Assembly (NCBI GenBank): GCA_032191485.1
Contig: JAVDOI010000193.1
Span: 157,501 to 221,500, forward strand
Source: Leptoclinus maculatus
Lineage: Eukaryota > Chordata > Actinopteri > Perciformes > Stichaeidae
Length of the DNA: 64,000 nucleotides
Direction of reading: 5' to 3'
Shown piece after piece: positions 10,101 through 19,900 of this stretch. Under the pieces are notes generated by a model, which did no database searches, was not told the origin of the DNA, and saw nothing but the letters and a program-made list of their open reading frames with translations. Every line of letters begins with the position of its first letter. Position 1 is the first letter of the stretch. Made by a program: the position numbers and the translations under genes.

Positions 10101-13100
10101 ATGGATTAATTAATTAGTATTAATTTCCCTAGAAATGAATGCTATTAAAGTTTTTACCATGTGACACCCAAAACACAGTTACTCAAGTATTATATATCAT
10201 ATATTTTAACAATGAATCTGCTGTTTAATTTACATACTTCAATGTAGTTGCAACTGGCAGCCCATTATCGTGTATTTATATGCTTTTTGTTGGTGAATAT
10301 ATTACACAAATAGTATCACAAATGAATGATATTTATTGTTTCAACTAGTTGAAATAGAAAGAAGGGAGGATTCATGACATGGTGACTGCTGGAGGTTATT
10401 TATATTTATTCTGCTGTGATATATACAGTACATGACAACTTGTATTTTCACAATGTATTCATTCTGGGAATAAAAACAACTAAACTTGGCTTCATCAGTA
10501 CACTAGTACAGTGATTTTCAACCACTGTGCCGCGGCACACCAGTGAGCCGTGAGAGATCGCCAGGTGTGCCGTGGGAAAATGTCCAATTTCATTTAATGA
10601 GTCCAAAAAAATATTATTTAGTTGCTGCAAATACTTTGCCATTGTTGAGCGTCTGAGCTGCAATATAGTGGCTGGCTAAGTAATAATACTCTTCCATGCC
10701 AGTGGGTGGCAGTAGGTAGCGCAGTAATGACCGTGTTAATGTAGGACAGTAGAATGAAATGATGGGAGAGGTTGAGGTGACGAGATGAACAGATGGAGAA
10801 ATATTTGAAAAGGAAAAATGCAGACTCTGAACTGGGCCCTGGACAACATAACCCAGATGAAAAGCCTAGTAAGGATCAACACATTTAGAGACTTGTCATT
10901 ACATTGTCAGCATATATCCGGCCCTCGGTACAACGGCCCGCCAGAAAATATCAGATGTTTATCATAACTGGCCCGCCACACCACAGAGCTCCGGGACGAC
11001 AAGTGGCGATGTGAGCTGGCTTTATGTTCAACATAACGAAGCATCTCACTGCGCTAAACCTCCAGCTTCAGGGACGGGGACGTGTGATCACAGACATGTG
11101 TGATGCAGTAAAAGTCTCCACCGCTGTGTTCCCGACTGAGCATTGTGCTGATAAACTGGGTGCACTTGGCACAGAGTTCACTCTGCAATTTGCCGACTTT
11201 GCAGCTCAGAAATTTAAATTTGAACTGCTCAGCAATCCGTTTGCAGTTGACGTGGAAAGAGCACCTGTGGAGCTGATAGACCTCCAGTGTAATGACACGC
11301 AAAGTATGACTCTGAGGGCACTGCACAGTTTCCAAGCTTCATCCCAAAACGATGCCTTAACTCCGCCTACATGCTGCTCAAACGCTCTGCATGTTTGGAA
11401 GCACATACCTGTGTGAGCAGCTGTTCTCTGTGATGAAGATGAACACAGACCCACACAGGAGTCGTCTCACTGATGCACACCTTCACTCCATCTTGAGGGT
11501 TTCCACAGAACCTAACCCCAGATATTAATGAACTGGCAGCCAAGAGAAGATGCCAAACATCTGGCTCTGGCACATATAATAATGTAGCCTATTTCTTTTT
11601 GCACTTTGTCCAATACCCCTTCTATCCTGTTTATTAAATGGTGACTCTATTTGGCCCTCAACATAGTCCCAATTTTTTGTTTTGGCCCTCTCTGAGATTG
11701 AGTTTGACACCCCTGGTATATATACTGTATTATGATAAAAGGTGTCATTTTGTAACGTTTTTGGTTGTTGGTGTGCCGCGGGATCTTTTTAATGTAAAAA
11801 GTGTGCCGCGTCTCAGAAAAGGTTGAAAAACACTGCTCTAGTAGACAAAATGATCTCAAGTTTCCCTGATTTTCACCCCAGCAATGGCTCGATGTGAACC
11901 TGAATTGGAATCCAGATGAGTACGGAGGCATCAGGAAGATCAGAGTCCCTTCACCCGACATATGGAAACCAGACCTGGTGCTGTACAACAAGTAAACACA
12001 CACTACTCAAACTCACACACACCTATACGTCCAAATGCATCGCATGCTTCTCTCACACTCTCCCTTTGTCCCCGTCTTCCTCTTCCTCAGCGCTGACGAA
12101 GACTTTGCCATCATCCACGAAACCAAAGTCCTGTTGGAGCACACTGGGATGATAACGTGGAACCCTCCGGCCATCTTTAAGAGCTACTGCGAGATCATCG
12201 TCCTCCATTTCCCGTTGGACCTGCAGAACTGCAGCATGAAGCTGGGCACCTGGACGTACGACGGACTGCTGGTCGTCATCAACCCAGTGAGTGTGACTTA
12301 TATATAATGTATATATATATATTCACAGGGTTATGTTGACATGTCAGTGTGAAAGCTTGTGTCTGTGGTTTCAAATACTACAGATTTAGTAACCATCCTA
12401 TGACTCCTGTCATAAAACTGTAGTTTACAGCATGTAACCCCTGAATATCTTCACCTTTAAGGCCCTTTTCTACTGCAGTGCATTACCTCCTATACTCCTC
12501 TGTCTTCTAGGACAATGATCGGCCTGACCTCAGCAACTTCATGGAGTCTGGTGAATGGGTGCTAAAGGACTACCGGAGCTGGAAACACTGGGTTTACTAC
12601 ACCGTACCTCCACATCACCTACCACTTCCTGATGCTGCGTCTGCCTCTCTACTTCATCGTCAACGTCATCATTCCCTGCATGCTGTTCTCGTTCCTCACC
12701 GGACTGGTCTTCTACCTGCCCACCGACTCCGGTACGCAGACGTAGACAGAAACCTTGACGTGTGTGACTAAATAAAGTAGGTTATGAGCGTTTGTAAGTG
12801 ACATGTTTACTTGTTCACATGTGTGGCACATATCAGGTAAGTATTATGAATGTGGAAACTGAGGAAAAGCTCATGAAGTCACCATTTTGGGGACACTTTC
12901 ATACATGGAAAATACATGAAATCCACTGGGATGTGCTTGTACTACATGAGCTTGCTATTCTGTAACATTAGAGCATAAATAAAACACAAGTTTGTTCATC
13001 AGTTGGCCTGTAGAGCCATAACTTGCCACTATTTCCACTATAAGAGCTGTTTAAAAGTAGCCTGAATGTCTGTCTCTGTGTCCGTCTCCCTGTCTCTCTA

Positions 13101-14429
13101 CAGGTGAAAAGATGACTCTCTCCATCTCCGTCCTGCTGTCTCTGACCGTCTTCCTGCTGGTCATCGTGGAGCTGATCCCCTCCACCTCCAGCGCCGTGCC
13201 TCTCATCGGGAAGTACATGCTCTTCACGATGGTGTTCGTCATCGCCTCCATCATCATCACCGTCATCGTCATCAACACGCACCACCGCTCGCCCAGCACG
13301 CACACCATGCCCCCCTGGATACGCAAGGTTTACACCCGCGATGATTTAAGAAAGTGTTGTGTGTGTGTGACTGAATAAAAAGAATGCATCTGTTTGTGTC
13401 TCAGGTCTTCATCGAAACCATTCCCAACTTGATGTTCTTCTCGACGATGAAGCGTCCCAGTCAGGAGATCCGGCAGAAGAGGTCGTTCCCCACCGACATG
13501 GACATCTCCGACATCACCGGCAAGGCCGTTTCTCTCTGCGTTGTACTGTTATGTTTATAATGAATATGTATTACCAGAAGTATGACCTGTCTCTCCCCTG
13601 CAGGTAACCCCACCCCCACCAGTGTCACCTACCAGTCTCCCATCACCAAAAACCCGGATGTTCGCAGCGCCATTGAAGGGGTGAAGTACATCGCTGAGAC
13701 CATGAAATCAGACGAGGAATCGAACAATGTAAGACAATGGAAACAAGTGGTTACACAATTCATAAAGCAATCCCAAGACTCTCTTATTAACACGTTCTGT
13801 CTTGTTCGGATTAAACAAACAAGACATAACGTGTCAATAAGAGAGCCTTTGGGCGGAGCCAGGCTAGCTGTTTACCTCCGTTTTCAGTCTTTGTGCTAAG
13901 CTAAGCTAACCGGCTGCTGTCTCCAGCCTCACATTCACTGTACAGACACAGAGACTCGTATCAATCGTCTCGTCTCTCTGCCAAAAAGCTAATTTTCCCA
14001 AATGTCAAAATATTCCTTTACATTTCCATTAAATTTAATTCAAATGTAATTAATTATAAGATTTTTTTCATGTACCTTGGTAACCAGACCAACAAATGGG
14101 GACCAGAAACACAACAAGTCTCATGTGTGTAAAGCAAACTTTAAACACATAAAGCAGCCAAACCCATCATACAACTGATGTAAAATGACATCAGTACCAC
14201 ATACCGTTTACTAAATACCCAAATAACGTTCACTCCTAGTCAGAGCACTTCAAACACGACTCTCTCTGTCTCTCTCTCTTCCTTCCTCGTCTCGTCTCAG
14301 GCAGCAGAGGAGTGGAAGTTCGTGGCCATGGTTCTGGACCACATCCTGCTCTGTGTGTTCATGGCCGTGTGCATCATCGGGACGCTCGCCGTCTTCGCCG
14401 GGAGACTCATGGAGCTCAACACGCTGTAG
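7188..14429 (+). CDS. chrna1: Nicotinic acetylcholine receptor alpha-1 subunit (muscle type), nine exons, 5' exon missing
   Basis: This is the ligand-binding subunit of the muscle acetylcholine receptor, a pentameric cation channel of the neuromuscular junction. Exons: 7188-7330, 9927-9971, 11882-11991, 12091-12286, 12511-12731, 13104-13327, 13405-13519, 13604-13728, 14301-14429 (TAG). Phases agree across all junctions except for the deletion in the fifth. Visible features: mature N-terminus SEDETRLVKTLF; the Cys-loop CEIIVLHFPLDLQNC with its NCS glycosylation site; M1 (PLYFIVNVIIPCMLF); M2 (MTLSISVLLSLTVFLLVIVE); M3; the cytoplasmic loop with the amphipathic helix VRSAIEGVKYIAETMKSDEE; and M4 ending GRLMELNTL. 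The signal-peptide exon must lie upstream, perhaps beyond the DIRS element. The exon at 12511 has lost the Cys-Cys pair that defines alpha subunits and is out of frame after it, so as written the gene is non-functional. Confidence 0.96.
7331..9926 (+). other. Large chrna1 intron with a local repeat cluster
   Basis: The intron lies between the 143-base and 45-base exons. From about 7850 to 9060 a set of diverged modules recurs: ACCAGGGTCACA followed by a CATATCG-like word and GACACAAGCAACACA, then one or more copies of CAGTCTTTAGCTAGTTCAAC (8169, 8199 variant, 8229, 8500, 8799). An unmethylated-island-like stretch near 9040-9310 has a perfect TGACGTCA (CRE palindrome) at 9296-9303. Nothing else coding is visible. 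Confidence 0.6.
10509..11835 (+). mobile_element. hAT-family DNA transposon, with a second hAT fragment nested inside
   Basis: The left end CAGTGATTTTCAACCACTGT and the right end (reverse complement GCAGTGTTTTTCAACC after one base) are hAT-like inverted termini bearing the GTGCCGCGGCACAC word. They are flanked by an 8-bp near-perfect target duplication, CACTAGTA at 10501-10508 and CTCTAGTA at 11836-11843. At 10793 a start codon opens MEKYLKRKNADSELGP, typical of the N-terminus of ZBED/SCAND3-like hAT transposases, but it is soon interrupted by the nested element. Length is 1327 bases. It lies inside a chrna1 intron. Confidence 0.75.
11024..11717 (+). pseudogene. C-terminal remnant of a GTF2IRD2/Charlie-like hAT transposase, with its right terminus
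   Basis: The open frame beginning at 11024 reads ITKHLTALNLQLQGRG and LLSNPFAVDVERAPVELID, matching the C-terminal half of hAT transposases of the GTF2IRD2-like group. After a frame change the dimerisation segment continues (EQLFSVMKMNTDPHRSRLTD, about 11415-11475). A large internal piece is missing between LRALHSFQASS and the rest. The right end, TTTGACACCCCTG at 11705-11717, is the usual Charlie-type terminus (CAGGGGTGTCAAA on the other strand). The left terminus was not found. Confidence 0.7.
12511..12731 (+). other. chrna1: chrna1 loop-C/M1 exon with a 17-base deletion removing the vicinal cysteines
   Basis: The reading is intact through WKHWVYYT at about 12604, then jumps directly to GTACCTCCACATCACC, which in the family encodes the Tyr-Leu-Asp-Ile-Thr after the Cys-Cys-Pro-Asp-Thr-Pro stretch. 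Four bases are present where 21 are expected, so 17 are missing and the frame shifts. Downstream, M1 is still well conserved in the shifted frame. The exon is 221 bases; the flanking phases require 3n+1 (238 restores it). The Asp after Tyr-Leu is also changed to His. Confidence 0.93.
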
Positions 14430-14485
14430 AGGACCCCGACCCATGAGGGGGTTAGGTGTGTTGTCAGGACAGACGTCAGTGTTCT

Positions 14486-14513
<28 letters not shown>
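14486..14513 (+). repeat. CA microsatellite in the chrna1 3' UTR
   Basis: About fourteen CA repeats start 57 bases after the chrna1 stop codon. Confidence 0.95.
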
Positions 14514-14517
<4 letters not shown>

Positions 14518-14736
14518 GAGTTGATCTTTAAATCCCCTTCCAATGTACACGGTGCGTTCACTGACATTGAGGAGAACGCAGCTAAATGCAAATCCATGCA
14601 TCTCCAGATCTACATGCGTCATACTTGAAGTTATTTTTTGTACAGTGTTTTATTGCTGCCATTCCCTCTGGAGTACATGTTACTACTCTTCTGTAAAAGC
14701 CATAATAATTCATTTGTTTTGTCTTTTTTTTGGGGC

Positions 14737-15397
14737 AGCTTGAACCTTTTCCTACCTAGCCCCATTTTTAGGCCTCTGCTCGAAAATAGTTTACCCATAC
14801 TCAAAGGGACTTATCTCTCCAACTACAAGGTCTATTTGAATCATTTACATTTTATAATGACACTAAAATGTGTGAGATGTGTTAATATGTGTACATATCA
14901 GTGTTTATGTTACTGGTTATTGCTGAATGAACATAACACACAGCTCACATTGAACATTTTCAGGTTCGCCTGAAAAGAATGACATTTTTTTTGCAGATAC
15001 ACCCAAATCACCCCTCACAAGTCATAGCACAACATGGCAGGAGTCTCTCTAAAAAATGGCTTTGATAAAGTGAAGCAGGCCAGCGGTATCAATGTTTTTC
15101 TACAGGTCAGCCAAGGTCAGCCGGCGTCAATTCTGATTTTGGAAGCAGCACTTTCAGCTGTTTTATTGTAATTTTATATACTATATAACTATATATTTCA
15201 CTTCTTTTATCACTAATAGTGTTCAATCTATCTAATAAAGCAGTTTGGCATCATTCTTTGAGCCTGGGCCTCATATAAACCTGTAAAACAGGGGTTTTCC
15301 TCGTCTGATTTTCATTTTTACAGACTTCACTTGAACCTTACAAAGCCTTCTGATTGGCGGATTTTCGCATGTGACACAGTGTTAGATGCGGAAACAC
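14737..15397 (+). repeat. Interspersed repeat family A, copy 1
   Basis: This stretch is shared in pieces with 27746-28516 and 43620-44021, both in the opposite orientation. Diagnostic words are CCTACCTAGCCCCATTTTTA at the left end, TTTGATAAAGTGAAGCAG in the middle, and CTTCTGATTGGCGGATTTTC at the right. AT-rich and mostly non-coding. Class unknown: no terminal inverted repeats, poly-A tail or coding domain was identified. The copy stops where the inverted sspo fragment begins. Confidence 0.7.
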
Positions 15398-15399
15398 TA

Positions 15400-15790
15400 T
15401 GGCAATGTGAGCCCGGGTGCTACTGTACAGGGGGGAAGGTCCTGTCTGCTAACGGGACAGCCTGTGTAGAGAGAGAAGACTGTCCCTGCATGGACCTCAG
15501 CACCGGACACAGGCTGCAACCAGGGGAGACCACCGGAGCCCCGGATGGATGTAACAACTGGTCAGAATAATGGAGACATGCTACACATGCATGTTCACCA
15601 CAGTTATATTTAACAGAGAAACAGCCAGAAAGAAGGGACAGAAGCATAATGATGTTGTTGTTCCTCTTTGTTTCAGCACCTGTGAGGGTGGGAGGCTCAA
15701 CTGCACCAGATACCCGAAGAAGCACTTTTACCAGGTAAAGTCTCCCTTCAAACAACGTTTAATACCAGTTAGAGTCCACTCTGTTGTTCA
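15400..15790 (+). pseudogene. sspo: Inverted chimeric fragment of sspo (two pieces fused)
   Basis: Bases 15400-15715 are the reverse complement of 20753-21068 (316 bases each). They include a TIL exon reading QCEPGCYCTGGKVLSANG, its intron, and most of the next small exon. Directly after, 15716-15790 is the reverse complement of 17261-17335 (75 bases each), comprising the sspo 18-base microexon and its donor-side intron. I noticed no mismatches in either piece. The intervening 3.4 kb is absent, so the copy is a ready-made junction. It lacks most of sspo and has the opposite orientation, so it is not a functional gene. Confidence 0.88.
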
Positions 15791-15931
15791 CATCAGCTGT
15801 TCATTGAGTTGAGGCATACGTTCTAGTTGAAGCCAGAATAATGGCTTAACCATGAGAATGTTATTCATGTATCATCTCCTCACAGTCAAACAGGGTATAA
15901 TACCTCTGTTCTGAGAAAAACTACAGTCAAC

Positions 15932-16347
15932 TGTCACAGCTCTGCCACTACTACTCTGTCCTTTCCACCTCTCACTCACCTAATCAGTTCATTCAGCGCA
16001 CCTGGCTGCCACTCTCACCTCATCAAGCTCACTACTCTCACCTGCTCACCCTGCTTCTGCCACTATTTAAGCCCCAGCCTTACACACACTCACTGCCAGA
16101 TCGTTCTCCGCTTCCATGCAAGACTTTCCCGCACACCCCTTTGGACTGATTCCCTGTTACCGACCCTGCCTGTTTTGGACTACCCCGCCTTGCCTCTGCC
16201 CCGGTAATTCACCCAGCCTTCCGTTCCTGACCACGAGATCCTGCCATCTGTTCTCTGTGATTCTGCTTCCTGTGAGAAATAAAACTCTAGTTAAAATTAC
16301 CTCTGGTGTCCGTCGTACTGCGCCTGGGTCCTACATTACCCGTTACA
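15932..16347 (+). mobile_element. Solo LTR (retrotransposon, Ty3-like or ERV-like)
   Basis: The block begins TGTCACAGCTCTGCC and ends CCCGTTACA (TG...CA), flanked on both sides by GTCAAC (15926-15931 and 16348-16353) as target duplication. It has a TATTTAAG box near 16059 and an AATAAA polyadenylation signal near 16279, in the order expected for U3-R. Length 416 bases. No internal coding region remains. Confidence 0.72.
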
Positions 16348-16933
16348 GTCAACACTTCAGCTGCCAACTTCCTGGTTAGACATGATGAATCAGAGCTTAT
16401 GTACAAATAAAACTTCACATTATCCTCAAACAAAGTTAATAAACAATACAGCCGGCTGTACTGATCTCTTGTGATGTCACGCTGAGTGTAGATGAAACAC
16501 TCGGTTCTGTGGTCTCTGAGATAAGCATTGAGGGGAAAAGGACAAACCAAGCCACAAACGGCCCCGAATAGCAACCGACAGACGTTGTGAAACTGTTTGT
16601 GTAGAGAATTGACTGGCGGATTGCTGAACATTACTTTCATCATGTGCTCTCTCACACAGGCTCCTAATATCTGAATCATTCATCCTGCTGTCTGATGTAA
16701 GCCATTGGAAAGTTGTCATGTTATTGAGCAGCGCCTTGTTTAATGTTTAGTTCACACCTCGATCCACAACTGGGAACTACAACGCTCTACTATTAGCTCC
16801 TGAAGTATCAGTAGTCAAGCTCCTTTCTTAAATAGAACTGGATCACAACGTAAGCGAGCTAATGGTTTGTGAAGTTCATGTTTGACCGTTGGCAGCAGTC
16901 ATAGACCCTGAGAGATAGCGTGAGCGGTCAGAC
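16348..16933. other. Non-coding stretch between the solo LTR and the last visible sspo exon
   Basis: No gene, RNA or repeat recognised. Short open frames on the minus strand have no family resemblance. The sspo exons that should follow in the transcript (further TSP1/TIL modules and the C-terminal cystine knot) were not found here. Confidence 0.5.
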
Positions 16934-19900
16934 CTGGACACTGGGGCAGGTTACAGGCCTTCTCCTGGTCAGAGCTTCCAGAGCAGGGGGGTCTGACACA
17001 CTGTCGCTGACGGGACTTGGTGGCCGGGCTGAGGGCATCTGTGCAGGGCTTAGTGCAGGGACTCCACGATGACCATGGAGAGAAGCCAGCATCCTCATCT
17101 AAAGACAGACAAGCCATTTCAATTATTACTTCTTTGTCTCGTGAAGGAAAAGAAAGCAGCTGACAGGATCTAAAATCAACGTAATAACAATACCATGTAC
17201 CATGCAGACAAATTCATTACAAAGACCAGTAAAGAGAAGTGATTCAGTAAAAAGTGTAAATGAACAACAGAGTGGACTCTAACTGGTATTAAACGTTGTT
17301 TGAAGGGAGACTTTACCTGGTAAAAGTGCTTCTTCTGTAGGACCGACAATCACTGCCAACATCAAGCAACAATTCATTATCAGGACAAGCTCCACCATTC
17401 AGTATAGTGCACAAACAAGAAGCTGTTATTTATAATGGATACAAAGGATACACAATAGCCCTTTATAATGAAATGATATCTGTAATTACATTCAATGTAG
17501 AGACACTTAGTCTCACAGCACATCCAATCTCCCTCACCTGCAAGAGGTTTGCTGTAACAAACACCATTCTGTTACTCCATCTCTATACACATTCATTACA
17601 TACAGTACCTATCTACTCTACCTAAACTAGCTCCTGTACCTGGGCAGTCTGGGGCCTGGCAGTAGGTGGTTTCCTGGCGTGGCCCCTGGCAGTTTCTCCC
17701 TCCGTGGGCCGGGGCCGGCTGTGTGCAGCTCGTGGAGCGAGTCTTCAGTCCCAGACCTCCGCAGGACAGCGAGCAGGGGCTCCAGGAGCCCCAGGGGGAC
17801 AGACCTCCGTTGACCGGGCAATGCTCCAAGGAACAGTTCCACCTGCCAAGCTCGCAGTCGCTACAGAAGAGAGGGTGGGGGGGGAGTGTGTGTAGTAGGC
17901 AGTGTGGGACCGTATGTGGGACTGCGTGACTGGAAGATGTTCTGCTCACCAGGTGCTGCAGTGGTGGAGCAGTGTGTCTCCATACTGAAGCTCCACTCCC
18001 TCAGAGATGTTATGGAGGAGCAGAGATGAGACCGGTGTGACAGAAACACTCTGCAGAGAGGCCATCAACTCTTTGTCCACCAGACAAGGACACTCCTAAA
18101 ACACACACATTAGAGCCATGTTAAAAACATGTTTCAATGTGAAATAAGACTTTCTATGGTTCATTCATTTCATCACTGTAATTCTGTTGCCGTACCTCTG
18201 GACTTAAAATCAGTAATCAGTATGCTGACCATCAACCTTTTCGTCCTTTTGTGTTGCGAGGTTTAATGTTAGCGTTTGTTAAGATGCACGAGTCATGACT
18301 CATTAGTCAGAATGCTGAAGGAACCCACCTGCAGGCAGACACCGTGGTGCTGGTAGGTGTGAGGGGGGCAGTGGCAGCCTTCCTCGCAGCCATCGGAGTA
18401 GCAGTCCTCTCTGCCGCTGACCTGAGCGCAGCTGAAGGGACAGCCTTCGCCTCGTTCACACTCCCTGTACAACCTGCCAGGAGGGCAGCCCACTTCTGCA
18501 CAATGACGAGACGCAGATTGAAGATACACAAAAGCGTTTTTTTCTTCTTCTTTTACCACGTTACCCTGGATCTTACAGTTGTCATAGCTTTGATGCAACA
18601 GCTACAGATGTTGTAATCTACAGGGAACCAGGACTCACCGAGGCAGACCTGGGTGTCGCAGGTCTTGCTCTGGCGGCTGAGGCCGCTGCAGGGTGGAGAG
18701 CTGCAGAGACGAGAGCGGGACTGCTGTCCTCCACCACAGCTGACCGAACACTCAGACCACTGAGACCAGGGGAGCCAGGGGCCCACCGAGTCTGGAAGCA
18801 AAAACACACCGAGACGTGACAACAACTCACAAAACACGTAAAAATAACAAGATTCTTTATCAATGACATCTCATTTAGTATTATGGTCCATACTACTGCA
18901 TACATGTTGCCAAGGACTCTGTTTTAAAGGGTGATGTATGAAATCAGCTCCTCTTTCAGATGTCAGTGAAGCTGAAAGTTGTGTCTCAGTCTAACAACTC
19001 AAGGTGTCAGCTGCCTTGGCCGGACATGACTACCTGTGCACAGGTGTATGTTGCAGTCTTTCTGCTGTTCAGCGACTCCCAGGCAGCCCCTCCCACTGCT
19101 CTGGGGGGGACGGGTTATCACACTGGCGTCTCCTGAACTTGACTCCTCCTCCGCAAGAGAGTGAACACTCAGTCCAGGACCCCCATTGGCTCCAGCCACC
19201 GTCAACATAGCAACCAGGGACCGACTGACACTGCAGGACCCCGGCCTCGCAGGAACTGAGATAAAGTGAGAGAGATGAAGACACCTAAAATAAATGATGC
19301 ACTATATAGACAGATTTAATGTTACAGAGCTATTCGGTTGTACTGTACCAGTTTCTGCAGTCACTGATGATGCCGTCTCCTGGATTTGCAAACTGCCAAT
19401 CAGATCCACCGGGCCATACCCATGATGCATTACTGGAATCTAGACCGCTGAATGTCATTACTGTATCAGAGACAAACATCTAGCGATTAGACCAATCTCT
19501 GCTTCGTCCAACACAGTTTACCAGAACAACGTAAACACACAGACGGATCTAACCAGTAGCAGAGCTGTTGTGGTATTTGCAGCGACACTCCTCCCGGGCC
19601 ACACACACTCCGTCCTGCAGAACCATGTCACCCGGACAACCGCAGGTCCGTCTGCACCCAGGGGAGTCCACGCACTCTGTGTCACCATGCAGATCAGAAC
19701 AGGAGCGCGGACAGGGCTTCCCACAAGGCCATTCTTCCTGGCCTCCACCACAGTCTGCAGAACGGTTTGAAGAGAATCAACACATGGAGGGAAGTGTTAT
19801 GGTCCAGTATGTTTCCACAGATATAAACAGATTTATTGATTCAACTCAAGGAGAAGACAGTGCTGAGGGTGACACCTTGTTTCTTGTAAGGCCTCTCTTG

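Noticed and set aside
11024..11416. Intact gene for a GTF2IRD2-like protein
   Set aside because: Only the C-terminal part of a hAT transposase, with an internal deletion and a frame change before the dimerisation segment.
15331..15570. Plus-strand open frame as a separate TIL-domain gene
   Set aside because: It is the inverted copy of an sspo exon fused to repeat family A; the first 23 codons are repeat sequence.
17666..17929. Plus-strand frames opposite sspo TSP1 exons
   Set aside because: Shadows of GC-rich sspo exons; the minus strand has the domain signatures and splice sites.
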